A stretch of DNA of 64,000 nucleotides from Asticcacaulis sp. YBE204 (lineage in GTDB: Bacteria; Pseudomonadota; Alphaproteobacteria; Caulobacterales; Caulobacteraceae), in the NCBI RefSeq assembly GCF_000495855.1, contig NZ_AWGF01000011.1, positions 141,495-205,494 on the forward strand. Reading direction: 5' to 3'. Below, one piece after another: positions 26,421 through 34,357 of this stretch; positions within the stretch are counted from its first letter, which is position 1, and every line of letters starts with the position of its first letter. The position numbers and the translations under genes were made by a program. Below the pieces are notes generated by a model. It searched no databases, had not been told where the DNA came from, and was given only the letters and a program-made list of their open reading frames with translations.

Positions 26421-26977
26421 CAGAAGGGCTCGTTCTTGAAGACGACCTTGCTGGACAGGACGGCATCGCCGTTGCTCAGGGTCGTCATGCCGTTCTTGAG
26501 GAAGGGCGTGAACATCTTCCACTGATAATAGGTGCGCACCAGCTGGATCTTGCTGCCGCCCCCGATCGTGTAGCTCATCTTCGAGGCGTCGTAAGCGCCA
26601 TTATTGACGGGGCTGGTGGCCTGCGCCGCAAGGGCGAAATTGTCGTAGGTTTTCACATCGACCTGAAGATTGCCGACGCAGCTCGATCCCAGCCAGCTGA
26701 TATTGGCGCAGATCTTTTTCTTGAAGTCGGCGATGGAGGTCGAGCTGGTGGTGATGCCCGTGCGGATTTCGCGGGCGGCCTTTTCTGTAGCGATATCGAG
26801 CGACACCGAGACCAGAACGATCAGCGCCAGTTCGAAACAGGCCATGATCATCATGATGAAGGGCATGGCGACCATGGCGAATTCGACTGCGGTCGCGCCG
26901 CTGCGGTCGCGCCACAGAGCCCTGAGGCGTCTGCGGCCCTGACCTTTGGGCGTGGTGCGGAAAATCGAAATGGCCAT
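26420..26977 (-). CDS. TadE/TadF-like pseudopilin
   Basis: 185 residues, ATG 26977. N-terminal cytoplasmic basic stretch, then DRSGATAVEFAMVAMPFIMMIMACFELALIVLV, the same G-A-T-A-V/I-E-F pattern as the Flp pilins, so prepilin-peptidase processing is likely. The remainder is exported, with a Cys pair (KKICANISWLGSSC) that could form a disulfide. Its TGA overlaps the next start, so the two minor pilins are made together. It could be assigned to TadE or TadF; sequence alone does not decide. Confidence 0.85.
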   Translation of the reverse strand: MAISIFRTTPKGQGRRRLRALWRDRSGATAVEFAMVAMPFIMMIMACFELALIVLVSVSLDIATEKAAREIRTGITTSSTSIADFKKKICANISWLGSSCVGNLQVDVKTYDNFALAAQATSPVNNGAYDASKMSYTIGGGSKIQLVRTYYQWKMFTPFLKNGMTTLSNGDAVLSSKVVFKNEPF

Positions 26978-27089
26978 GCCTGGTCGGGTATCCGGTAATA
27001 TCGGGTGGCGCGCAAGCGTGATGCGCTTTGAACGCCACCCTAACCGGTTCGGGTCAATAGTCCGTTAAGACCCCGATGTTTTTTAACAC

Positions 27090-27533
27090 CTACTCCGCAG
27101 CGACCGGGGCGGGGGCCGGCGCGGACTGCGCCATCGGATCGAGCTGTGTGCCGCCGTTGCTGGCTTCGCCCTGTTCGACGCAGACGCGCGAACAGACCAG
27201 ATTCGTCGCCTTGAGACCCTTATAGACGGTGACACCGCCCGACGCCGGAGAGCCTACCATCACGTCGCCATCCCAGATGGTGCGACCGGCGGCATCGGTC
27301 ACGGTGACCGACGACCGGCCGAAGCCGCGACCCACTATATATATAGTCCGCGAATCGACGACGCTGACATCGGCAATGGCCGGGTTGCCGACGATCACCG
27401 ACCCCGCCGGTGCCGACAGGGCGACACGCGCCGTATGATTTTTCTCGACGACCAGCTTCTGACCGGCCTGGGCCGCGCCCGCCATCGTCAGGGCGGCGGC
27501 GATCAGCGGCAATATCATCTGGGTGGGTTTCAT
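27090..27533 (-). CDS. Pilus-assembly secretin N-domain protein, exported
   Basis: 147 residues from ATG 27533; ATG 27560 would add nine. Sec signal (ILPLIAAALTMAGAAQAG) and one domain with KNHTARVALSAPAGSVIVGNPAIADVSVVDSRTIYIVGRGFGRSSVTVTDAAGRTIWDGDVMV, the same domain as at the N-terminus of CpaC (compare RSAVIDLPVDAADVFVSNPAAADAVLRTPRRIFVLGVAAGQSD there). It lacks the secretin barrel, so it may be an accessory periplasmic ring part or a chaperone. The tail is Ala/Pro rich. It runs opposite to the pilins, with a 448-bp region between. Confidence 0.83.
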   Translation of the reverse strand: MKPTQMILPLIAAALTMAGAAQAGQKLVVEKNHTARVALSAPAGSVIVGNPAIADVSVVDSRTIYIVGRGFGRSSVTVTDAAGRTIWDGDVMVGSPASGGVTVYKGLKATNLVCSRVCVEQGEASNGGTQLDPMAQSAPAPAPVAAE

Positions 27534-27981
27534 GGTCTGGCTCGCTCTGTTGAGGCTCATGAGGGGACGGCGTGCGCCCGAAGTAAAGAGGTTGAATGTC
27601 GGTGGTCCGGCGGGATCGGGATTGCCAGGGCGCACGCGCACCGGCGATTCCCCTTACAATGCCCGAGACTCATAAGCGTCCGGTTAGGATTAAAGGTAAA
27701 CAGCAAGTGTTTAAAAATGCTAAACACAGTATTAACGGAAAAAATTTCCCTTATGAATCAATTTTCGACATGTTTAACAAAGAGTAAGGTTAACTGAAAT
27801 TTACAGTAAATCATTGTTAACTATAGAAAAAATTCAAAATCTTATAAAAATTTACTCCGGATTAATCACGACGGACTATTCTGGCTTCGTGTTCGGGAGC
27901 AAGTGAGCTGAGTTACTCACCCTCTGAGCTCAACTATACAGATCACTTGCTTATATTAATCCAAGTAACAGGAAACTTCTC
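27534..27981. other. AT-rich promoter region of the pilin cluster
   Basis: Between the leftward secretin-N gene and the first pilin. Much more AT-rich than its surroundings, with several TTAAC motifs (for example GTTTAAC near 27772, GGTTAAC near 27787, TTGTTAAC near 27812), which recall CtrA half-sites, and a GAATC (CcrM-type GANTC) near 27753. Nearer the pilin, GCAAGTGA (27899-27906) and TCACTTGC (27943-27950) can form the base of a leader hairpin. No coding potential. Confidence 0.55.
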
Positions 27982-28158
27982 ATGACCAACCTCATCAAGA
28001 ACTTCGCCCAAGACGAGTCCGGCGCCACGGCCATCGAATACGGCCTGATCGCTGCCCTGATCGCCGTCGCCCTGATCACCGTTCTCGGCACGCTGAAGAC
28101 CAGCCTCGTCACGACCTTCACCAAGGTTTCGACGACCCTGACCGACGCCGCCAAGTAA
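27982..28158 (+). CDS. Flp family type IVb pilin, copy 1
   Basis: 58 residues. Prepilin peptidase site and hydrophobic spine: QDESG then ATAIEYGLIAALIAVALIT, cleaved after the Gly to give the N-terminal Ala of the mature ~44-residue pilin. Major structural pilin of tight-adherence pili. ATG 27982 behind AGGAAACTTCTC. The protein is identical to that of copy 3 and nearly so to copy 4, and the C-terminal half (VTTFTKVSTTLTDAAK) is unchanged between them. Confidence 0.95.
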   Translation: MTNLIKNFAQDESGATAIEYGLIAALIAVALITVLGTLKTSLVTTFTKVSTTLTDAAK

Positions 28159-28250
28159 GACGGCTTCAGGCCCATCGGCGGGGACCGCGGCAACGCGTTC
28201 GCGGTTCCTGCACACGGTCCACTCAGTACCACCGCATTCGGGACACGGAC

Positions 28251-28418
28251 ATGCTGAAAAAGTTTTTCCGCGACCAGAGCGGCGCTACGGCGATCGAGTA
28301 CGGCCTGATCATCGCCCTCGTGTTTCTGGGCATTTCAACCGCCTTGTTCATGTGGGGCGACAGCGTCCACGGCATGTACAGCTATCTCTCCAATACGGTC
28401 ACCGCCGCCAGCAAATAG
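28251..28418 (+). CDS. Flp family type IVb pilin, divergent copy 2
   Basis: 55 residues, ATG 28251 to TAG. Keeps the pilin signature DQSGATAIEYGLIIAL but then differs: VFLGISTALFMWGDSVHGMYSYLSNTV, in contrast to the other three copies. Possibly a minor pilin or one expressed under other conditions. Too short to appear in a long-ORF search. It lies between two copies that encode an identical protein, so the repeat of those may come from a duplication that spans it. Confidence 0.9.
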   Translation: MLKKFFRDQSGATAIEYGLIIALVFLGISTALFMWGDSVHGMYSYLSNTVTAASK

Positions 28419-28456
28419 CGCCGCCGTATCTACAAATTTCGAAAGGAAACTCTCTC

Positions 28457-28633
28457 ATGACCAACCTGATCAAGAACTTCGCCCAAGACGAATCCGGCGC
28501 CACGGCCATCGAATACGGCCTGATCGCTGCCCTGATCGCCGTCGCCCTGATCACCGTTCTCGGCACGCTGAAGACCAGCCTGGTCACGACCTTCACCAAG
28601 GTTTCGACGACCCTGACCGACGCCGCGAAGTAA
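28457..28633 (+). CDS. Flp family type IVb pilin, copy 3
   Basis: 58 residues, protein identical to copy 1, with the same ribosome-site context (GAAAGGAAACTCTCTC). Nucleotide differences are few and silent. Same processing site DESG before ATAIEYG. The identity suggests recent duplication or gene conversion. Confidence 0.95.
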   Translation: MTNLIKNFAQDESGATAIEYGLIAALIAVALITVLGTLKTSLVTTFTKVSTTLTDAAK

Positions 28634-28724
28634 GTTTGGCCCAAGGGCCGTCCGGTGCGTTTTATTAGTATCCAGTTGCGTAGCATATTCCAGTTTCAGG
28701 CATAATGCCCTTAGGACACTTAAG

Positions 28725-28901
28725 ATGAAAACGTTCTTCAAATCTTTCGCCCAAGACGAATCCGGTGCCACGGCCATCGAATACGGCCTGATCGCTGCCC
28801 TGATCGCCGTCGCCCTGATCACCGTACTCGGCACGCTGAAAGACAGCCTCGTCACGACCTTCACCAAGGTTTCGACGACCCTGACCGACGCTGCCAAGTA
28901 A
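28725..28901 (+). CDS. Flp family type IVb pilin, copy 4
   Basis: 58 residues. The leader part differs (MKTFFKSFAQDESG) from copies 1 and 3 but the mature part is the same except Thr to Asp at residue 40 (GTLKDSLV). The change puts a charge on the mature pilin surface. Preceded by TTAGGACACTTAAG. Last pilin before a strong terminator. Confidence 0.95.
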   Translation: MKTFFKSFAQDESGATAIEYGLIAALIAVALITVLGTLKDSLVTTFTKVSTTLTDAAK

Positions 28902-28927
28902 GAGACGCCCTCGGGTACAAAAATGAA

Positions 28928-28957
28928 AAGGCCGTGGCACCCGCCGCGGCCTTTTTT
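28928..28957 (+). terminator. Terminator of the pilin cluster
   Basis: AAGGCCGTGG (28928-28937), loop of 6, CCGCGGCCTT (28944-28953), then TTTT. It separates high-level pilin transcription from the assembly genes. Confidence 0.9.
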
Positions 28958-29063
28958 ACTGCGTGGGTGCTGAAAGCGTCGCTGTTAACTAAAAAACAGC
29001 ATTCCGCCCGTAAGGATGAAGGCCTCTTTTACCGGCGCCTCAAAAGGCCTCCCGAAAGCCGAC

Positions 29064-29579
29064 ATGTCCCCGATCCTCATCCCGCTGCTGTTCGCCCTCA
29101 CCTTCCCGGCCTGTCTGGTCTGGGCGGCGCTGAGCGACCTGAAAAGCATGACCATCCCGAACACATTGTCGATTACTCTGGCGATCGCTTTTTTGCCCGC
29201 CGCCCTGCTGCTGGGCCTGTCGCCGATGATCATCCTTCAGCATCTTGGCATCGGCGCGACAGGTCTGGCGCTCGGCATTCTGGCCTTCGCCTTCCGGGTG
29301 ATGGGCGGCGGCGACGCCAAGTTGATCGCGGCCACGGCCCTGTGGTTCCATCCGCAAGGGGCGATGGCCTTCCTGCTCTACACGGCTTTGGCGGGCGGCG
29401 CGTTGTCGCTGGTCCTGCTGATGGGCCGTCAGTTCCTGCAAATCTACACGCCGACCATGCCAAAATGGCTGCAAACCCTGCTCAAGCCGAACGGCGACAT
29501 TCCGTACGGTCTGGCGATCTGCGCGGGAGGGCTTCTGGCCATGCCGCACAGCGATCTTTACCCGCTGTTAGGGTTCTAA
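29064..29579 (+). CDS. cpaA: Prepilin peptidase CpaA (A24 family)
   Basis: 171 residues from ATG 29064; the ATG at 29016 would add 16 residues without a well-spaced ribosome site. Inner-membrane aspartic peptidase that cuts Flp prepilins and TadE/F proteins. Seen: first catalytic Asp in AALSDLKSMTIPNTLS and the second in MGGGDAKLIAATALWF, the A24 signature, amid about six hydrophobic segments. It is the first assembly gene of the cpa cluster. A 224-bp gap with direct repeats separates it from cpaB. Confidence 0.93.
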   Translation: MSPILIPLLFALTFPACLVWAALSDLKSMTIPNTLSITLAIAFLPAALLLGLSPMIILQHLGIGATGLALGILAFAFRVMGGGDAKLIAATALWFHPQGAMAFLLYTALAGGALSLVLLMGRQFLQIYTPTMPKWLQTLLKPNGDIPYGLAICAGGLLAMPHSDLYPLLGF

Positions 29580-29701
29580 CGCGATTACACTGCCTCACGC
29601 AGCGCCAGAAGCGCGCAACTTTCGTGCCAGACCGCTCTATCTGAACGCGAAATTCCATTCGTTTTTTAATTAATTCGGCGGGGCGGCGGTTTCTTTAGCC
29701 T

Positions 29702-29721
29702 AACGTTAACCAACGTTAAGC
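29702..29721. promoter_or_regulatory. Tandem AACGTTAA repeat before cpaB
   Basis: AACGTTAACC followed at once by AACGTTAAGC, a 10-bp direct repeat at helical spacing. TTAA pairs spaced like this resemble CtrA binding sites (consensus TTAA, 7 nt, TTAA), but here the spacer is 6. A GATTC (CcrM type) follows at about 29725. Confidence 0.4.
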
Positions 29722-29803
29722 GAAGATTCCCCGCAATTATGAATTGACCGGTCTCATTTTCCGCAAGCCGCCTACCGCGCGACGGAACTCAAGGGGAATA
29801 CGC

Positions 29804-30730
29804 ATGAAGGCGTCACGTTACGTCGTAATCGGGATCGCGGCCATCGCAGCCCTGCTGCTGGCCTTCCTGGTCCGTGGCATGATCGGCGGCTCCGGCAGCC
29901 AGCCTGCCGCCGCCACGTCCGTCGCCGTCGAAGCGCCTCAGGTCAAGGTGCTGGTCGCCGCGCGCGACCTGAAGGTCGGCGAACGCCTGACCGACACCGA
30001 CCTGACGTGGAAGGACTGGCCCGAAAGCGCGATTACCGCCGCCTACCTGACCGACCGCCCCGTCGCGGTCGCCAACGCCGCCAAGTCGCCCGAAGAGACC
30101 CCGCAAAAGACCGAGGTCAAGGCCGAGACGACGGATACCGCCGGTAAGGTCGTCGAAGGCGTCGAAAAGGCGCTCAACCCGACCCACGGTATGGAAGCCG
30201 TGCTGGGCGGCGTCGTCCGCGAAGAAATTCTCGCCAATGAGCCGGTCATCCTGCGCAAGGTCGTCCGCGCCGACGAAGGCGGCTTCATGGCCGTCATGCT
30301 GGCACCGGGTATGCGCGCCATGGCCGTGCCGGTCAGCGTCGAAAACACCGCCGGGGGCTTCATCCTGCCCGGCGACCGCGTCGACATCCTCGTTTCCGCC
30401 GAAGTGCGCAAGTCCGACGGCCAATCCTCCTTCGTCGCCAAACCGGTGCTGCGCAACATCAAGATACTGGCCATCGATCAGGCGGTTCAGGCCAAGGCCG
30501 ACCAGCCGTCGGTGATCGGCGCCACCGCGACGCTGGAGGTTTCGCCCGAGGACGGTCAGGCCCTGGCGCAGGCCAAGGCCCAGGGCACCCTGTCCCTGAT
30601 GCTGCGCTCCTATGCCGATGTCGGCGGTCCCTCCGGCCGCGTCGCCGCCCTGCCGCAAAACATGCCCGCCGACCGCAAGGTCACCGTGATCCGCAATGGC
30701 CAGTCTTCGGAGGTTCCGGTTTCCCGATGA
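29804..30730 (+). CDS. cpaB: Flp pilus assembly protein CpaB (RcpC family)
   Basis: 308 residues from ATG 29804 behind AAGGGGAATACGC. Inner-membrane anchor (YVVIGIAAIAALLLAFLVRGMI) followed by a periplasmic SAF domain (VKVLVAARDLKVGERLTDTDLTWKDWPESAI) and the CpaB/RcpC domain with GMRAMAVPVSVENTAGGFILPGDRVDILVSAEV. It helps the secretin pore of the pilus. A ~50-residue insert of acidic-basic character (about residues 88-130) sits between SAF and the rest. ATGA overlap with cpaC. Confidence 0.95.
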   Translation: MKASRYVVIGIAAIAALLLAFLVRGMIGGSGSQPAAATSVAVEAPQVKVLVAARDLKVGERLTDTDLTWKDWPESAITAAYLTDRPVAVANAAKSPEETPQKTEVKAETTDTAGKVVEGVEKALNPTHGMEAVLGGVVREEILANEPVILRKVVRADEGGFMAVMLAPGMRAMAVPVSVENTAGGFILPGDRVDILVSAEVRKSDGQSSFVAKPVLRNIKILAIDQAVQAKADQPSVIGATATLEVSPEDGQALAQAKAQGTLSLMLRSYADVGGPSGRVAALPQNMPADRKVTVIRNGQSSEVPVSR

Positions 30731-32217
30731 ACACTCAGTCCACGCGCGCCCTCATGAGAACGCCAATGAGCCAGTCAAAAATCCGTGCCGTCTCCGGCCT
30801 GCTGATCGCCGGAGCGATGCTGGTCGGCAGCGCGGGCGCCGAACCCGTACCCTACAAGGCCGGGGCGTCCGGGGCCTCGGCCCAGATGTCGGTCCAGACC
30901 CAGAATTCGCCGGTGCGCACTCAGGTGCTCAACCTGCCCAAGGGCCGCTCCGCCGTCATCGACCTGCCGGTCGACGCGGCGGACGTTTTCGTCTCGAACC
31001 CCGCCGCCGCCGACGCCGTGCTGCGCACGCCGCGCCGCATCTTCGTGCTGGGCGTCGCCGCAGGTCAATCGGACGCCATCTTCTTCGACGGCACGGGTCG
31101 TCAGATCCTCAACCTGTCGATCCGCGTCGATGCGCCGACCGAACAGCTGACCGACACCATCCACCGCCTTTATCCTCAGTCGAAGGTCGAGGCCCAGAGC
31201 GTCAACGGCTTCATCATCCTGTCGGGCGTCGTGGCCAATGCTGCCGAGGCCGAGGCGATCAGCCGTCTGGCCGGGGCGTTTGCGGGCAAGCCGGAAAACG
31301 TCGTCAACACCCTGGCCATCGCCGGCAAGGATCAGGTGACGCTCAAGGTGCGCATTATCGAGGTCGAACGCTCGACGATCAAGCAGCTGGGCCTGTCCGC
31401 CGACATCACCAGCGTCAACGAAAGCGGCAAGATCACCTACGGTGCCGGTCGTGCCAATACCTGGGGCACCAACGGCAGCTTTCAGGGCGGCAAGGGTTTG
31501 TGTTTCGGCGAGAATTCGGCCCGCCAGTCGGCGACCGCCTGCCTTCAGGCCTTCGAGCGCGTCGGCCTTGTCCGCACACTGGCCGAACCGAACCTGACCG
31601 CCGTGTCGGGCGAAGCCGCCAAGTTCCTGGCCGGGGGTGAATTCCCCGTCCCGGTGGCGCAGGACAATCAGGGCCGCGTGACGGTCGAGTTCAAACCCTT
31701 CGGCGTCGGTCTGGGCTTTACGCCGGTCGTCCTGTCGGGTGGTCGTATCTCTCTGCGGCTGTCGACCGAAGTGTCGGAACTGACCAATACCGGGGCCTAT
31801 ACCAATTCGACCGGCCTGACCCTGCCCGCCCTGACGGTGCGCCGCGCCGAATCGACCGTGGAGATGCAGTCGGGCTCGTCCCTGATGATCGCGGGCCTGC
31901 TGAAATCCGATTATCGTCAGACGATCGACTCCCTGCCCGGCGTAACCAACCTGCCGGTACTGGGCTCGCTGTTCCGCTCACGCGACTTCCAGAACGAAGA
32001 ATCGGAACTGGTCATTATCGTCACGCCTTACATTGTCTCCGCCAACGACCCGGACGCCTTCCAGACGCCCGCCGACAATCTGCTGATCGCCAGCGACCCG
32101 GAGGCCGTCTTCCTCGGCCGTCTGAACCGGTCGTACAAGCAGAAGCGCGGCGACACCGCCCCGGATCAGGTCGCCGCCGGCCCCTATCAGGCCCCCATCG
32201 GCTACGTCATCGAGTAG
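30727..32217 (+). CDS. cpaC: Pilus secretin CpaC (RcpA family)
   Basis: 496 residues; ATG 30727 overlaps the cpaB stop. Outer-membrane channel for the Flp pilus. Signal peptide with GLLIAGAMLVGSAGAEP, N-terminal pilus domain (residues 55-135), BON-like part (SKVEAQSVNGFIILSGVVANAAEAEAISRLAG), then the secretin core with KVRIIEVERSTIKQLGLSADI and VEFKPFGVGLGFTPVVLSGGRISLRLSTEVSEL, GSSLMIAGLLKSD, and VIIVTPYIVS. These are the expected secretin signatures. Length is usual. Confidence 0.96.
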   Translation: MNTQSTRALMRTPMSQSKIRAVSGLLIAGAMLVGSAGAEPVPYKAGASGASAQMSVQTQNSPVRTQVLNLPKGRSAVIDLPVDAADVFVSNPAAADAVLRTPRRIFVLGVAAGQSDAIFFDGTGRQILNLSIRVDAPTEQLTDTIHRLYPQSKVEAQSVNGFIILSGVVANAAEAEAISRLAGAFAGKPENVVNTLAIAGKDQVTLKVRIIEVERSTIKQLGLSADITSVNESGKITYGAGRANTWGTNGSFQGGKGLCFGENSARQSATACLQAFERVGLVRTLAEPNLTAVSGEAAKFLAGGEFPVPVAQDNQGRVTVEFKPFGVGLGFTPVVLSGGRISLRLSTEVSELTNTGAYTNSTGLTLPALTVRRAESTVEMQSGSSLMIAGLLKSDYRQTIDSLPGVTNLPVLGSLFRSRDFQNEESELVIIVTPYIVSANDPDAFQTPADNLLIASDPEAVFLGRLNRSYKQKRGDTAPDQVAAGPYQAPIGYVIE

Positions 32218-32226
32218 GTACAGATC

Positions 32227-32907
32227 ATGTCGAACCTCACCACAGTCATGCGCCACTCCGCTCTCGCCCTCGTCGGTCTGCCGCTGCTCGCCGCCTGCGC
32301 CAGCGACGGCAATACCGCGCGCCTCGACGCCCCGACGCCCACCGAGGCCTACCGCCTTCAGGCGCAGTCGCGCAGCGAGGCGATCCACCTCAAGATCAAT
32401 CCGCACGGCTTTTCCGAAAACCAGCGCCGCGCGCTGGATCAGGTCGCCAAACGCGCCAGCTGGGACAGCGGCGAAGCGGTCGATGTCCGCATCCTCACCG
32501 CCAACGGCCCCGAGGCCGTGCGCGCCGGTTATGCCGTCCGCGACTACCTGATGCAGCATCAGGTCGAGGCCCATGTCATCGCCTATTCGACCGCCCAGAC
32601 CCAACCCGCCGACATCGTCAGCGTCAGCCTGATCGAATACCGCGCCGACATCCCCCAGTGCGGGGAAAACTGGGAAAATATCGGTCGCACCGGCGCCAAC
32701 AAGCCCTATGCCAATTTCGGCTGTGCCATCACCGCCAACCTGGCGGCACAGATCGCCGATCCGCGCGACCTCGCCGCGCCGCAAAAACCGACGCCCGCGG
32801 ACGCGGGCCGCAAAGCCGTGATCATCGACAAGTACCGCAAGGGTGAAGTGACCTCCGCCGCCGAGAACGAAGCGGCCAAGGGCACTATCTCCGACGCCAT
32901 CAAGTGA
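32227..32907 (+). CDS. cpaD: Pilus biogenesis lipoprotein CpaD
   Basis: 226 residues. Lipobox LAAC (Cys 23) after a short hydrophobic signal. CpaD domain: a conserved core with LKINPHGFSENQRRALDQVAKRA, then GCAITANLAAQIADPRDLAAPQKPTPADAGRKAVIIDKYRKGEVT, typical of this family, whose member in Caulobacter is an outer-membrane factor needed for pilus assembly. Position between cpaC and cpaE supports it. The stop overlaps the GTG of the next gene. Confidence 0.93.
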   Translation: MSNLTTVMRHSALALVGLPLLAACASDGNTARLDAPTPTEAYRLQAQSRSEAIHLKINPHGFSENQRRALDQVAKRASWDSGEAVDVRILTANGPEAVRAGYAVRDYLMQHQVEAHVIAYSTAQTQPADIVSVSLIEYRADIPQCGENWENIGRTGANKPYANFGCAITANLAAQIADPRDLAAPQKPTPADAGRKAVIIDKYRKGEVTSAAENEAAKGTISDAIK

Positions 32908-34349
32908 GCCATAGCATGTCCTCCATCGCTACCCAGCACGATCCTTTCGACAGCTTCGACGACGCGGACGACGGCTTCACGCAGGACTACGGTCCCGTGG
33001 GTGCGGACCCGCTCGACCTCGATGACCCGTTCAGCGACCTTGAGCCGCTCAATGCCCGCGACGGCACCGCGCGTCAGGCCCTGACGACGGCGGCCCTGAT
33101 CAGTAACGAACCGCCCGCCCTGCCGGAAGGCTTCGGCGGCGACTCGCTCGGTTCGGTCTCGATCCCGCGCATCGCCATCCACTTCTTCCCGAACAGCGAC
33201 ACCACGCTGCAATCGTGCGACACGGCGGCGCTCGACCGCCGCATGGCCCGCGCCCAGTCGCTGGTGCGCCGCGGCGGTATCGAGGAAGCCATCGCCGTCT
33301 ATCGTCAGGAGCCGACCCCGTCGCTGGTCATCGTCGAAAGCGATGCGCGCGGTCGCGACCTGCTCGATCAGCTCGGTCAGCTGGCCGAGGTGTGCGACGC
33401 CAATACCAAGGTGGTCGTCATCGGTCAGCACAACGACATCTCGCTGTTCCGCGAACTGATGCGTCAGGGCGTGTCGGATTACATCGTCGCGCCGGTCCAG
33501 CCGCTGCAACTGATCAAGGTCATCTCGACCCTGTTCAACGATCCGGAAACGCCGTTCGTCGGTCGCGCCATCGCCTTTATCGGCGCGCGCGGCGGTGCGG
33601 GATCCTCGGTGCTGGCCCACAATTTCGCCCACGCCCTGTCCGAAGCCATGCAGGCCAATACGGTCATCGCCGACTACGACCTGCCGTTCGGCACCGCCGG
33701 GCTCGACTTCAATCAGGACCCGATGCAGGGCATGGCCGAGGCGCTCAACGAGCCCGATCGCCTCGACCCGGTGCTGCTCGACCGCATGCTGACGCGCTGC
33801 ACCGAGCGCCTGTCGCTGTTCTCGGCCCCTGCCTCGCTCGATCAGGACTATCTGGCCGACGACGACGCCTTCGAGGAAGTGACGCGCAAGGTCCGCTCAG
33901 TCGCGCCATTCATCGTCATGGACCTGCCGCACATCTGGACGCCCTGGCTGAAAAAGGCCCTGATCGCCGCCGACGAGGTGGTGATCGTCGCGACGCCGGA
34001 TCTGGCGAGCCTGCGCAACGCCAAGAACATGATCGAGCTGCTGAAGACCTTCCGCCCGAACGACAACCCGCCGCGCGTCGTGCTGAACCAGACCGACATG
34101 CCGGGTCGTCCGGAAATCCCGGCCAAGGACTTCACTGCGGCACTGGGCATGGAGCCGGTCTGCTCGATCGGCTTCGATCCCAAGACCTTCGGTCAGGCCG
34201 CCAATAACGGCCAGATGATCGCCGAATGCGCGCCAGGCTCTAAGGCGCACGACGCCTTGATCAGCCTGACCGCCGCGATCACCGGTCGCGTCGCTGAACC
34301 AGCCAAGAAACCATCGAAATCGCTGCTCGGTAAACTTTTCAAGAAGTGA
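32904..34349 (+). CDS. cpaE: CpaE/TadZ pilus localisation ATPase
   Basis: 481 residues if GTG 32904 (overlapping the cpaD stop); ATG 32916 would give 477. N-terminal receiver-like domain that has lost the usual Asp pocket, then a ParA/MinD-type ATPase with a deviant Walker A AFIGARGGAGSSVLAHNFAHAL (about residue 226), and DLPHIWTPWLKKALIAADEVVIVATPDLASLRNAKNMIELL. TadZ/CpaE positions the pilus machine at the pole. The missing signature Lys before GG and the SS ending are typical of CpaE. Confidence 0.94.
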   Translation: MSHSMSSIATQHDPFDSFDDADDGFTQDYGPVGADPLDLDDPFSDLEPLNARDGTARQALTTAALISNEPPALPEGFGGDSLGSVSIPRIAIHFFPNSDTTLQSCDTAALDRRMARAQSLVRRGGIEEAIAVYRQEPTPSLVIVESDARGRDLLDQLGQLAEVCDANTKVVVIGQHNDISLFRELMRQGVSDYIVAPVQPLQLIKVISTLFNDPETPFVGRAIAFIGARGGAGSSVLAHNFAHALSEAMQANTVIADYDLPFGTAGLDFNQDPMQGMAEALNEPDRLDPVLLDRMLTRCTERLSLFSAPASLDQDYLADDDAFEEVTRKVRSVAPFIVMDLPHIWTPWLKKALIAADEVVIVATPDLASLRNAKNMIELLKTFRPNDNPPRVVLNQTDMPGRPEIPAKDFTAALGMEPVCSIGFDPKTFGQAANNGQMIAECAPGSKAHDALISLTAAITGRVAEPAKKPSKSLLGKLFKK

Positions 34350-34357
34350 GACCCTAA

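Noticed and set aside
28399..28897. Repeated minus-strand frames across the pilin genes, apparently a repeat protein family
   Set aside because: They repeat only because the pilin genes are duplicated; the plus-strand pilins have proper signals and sites.
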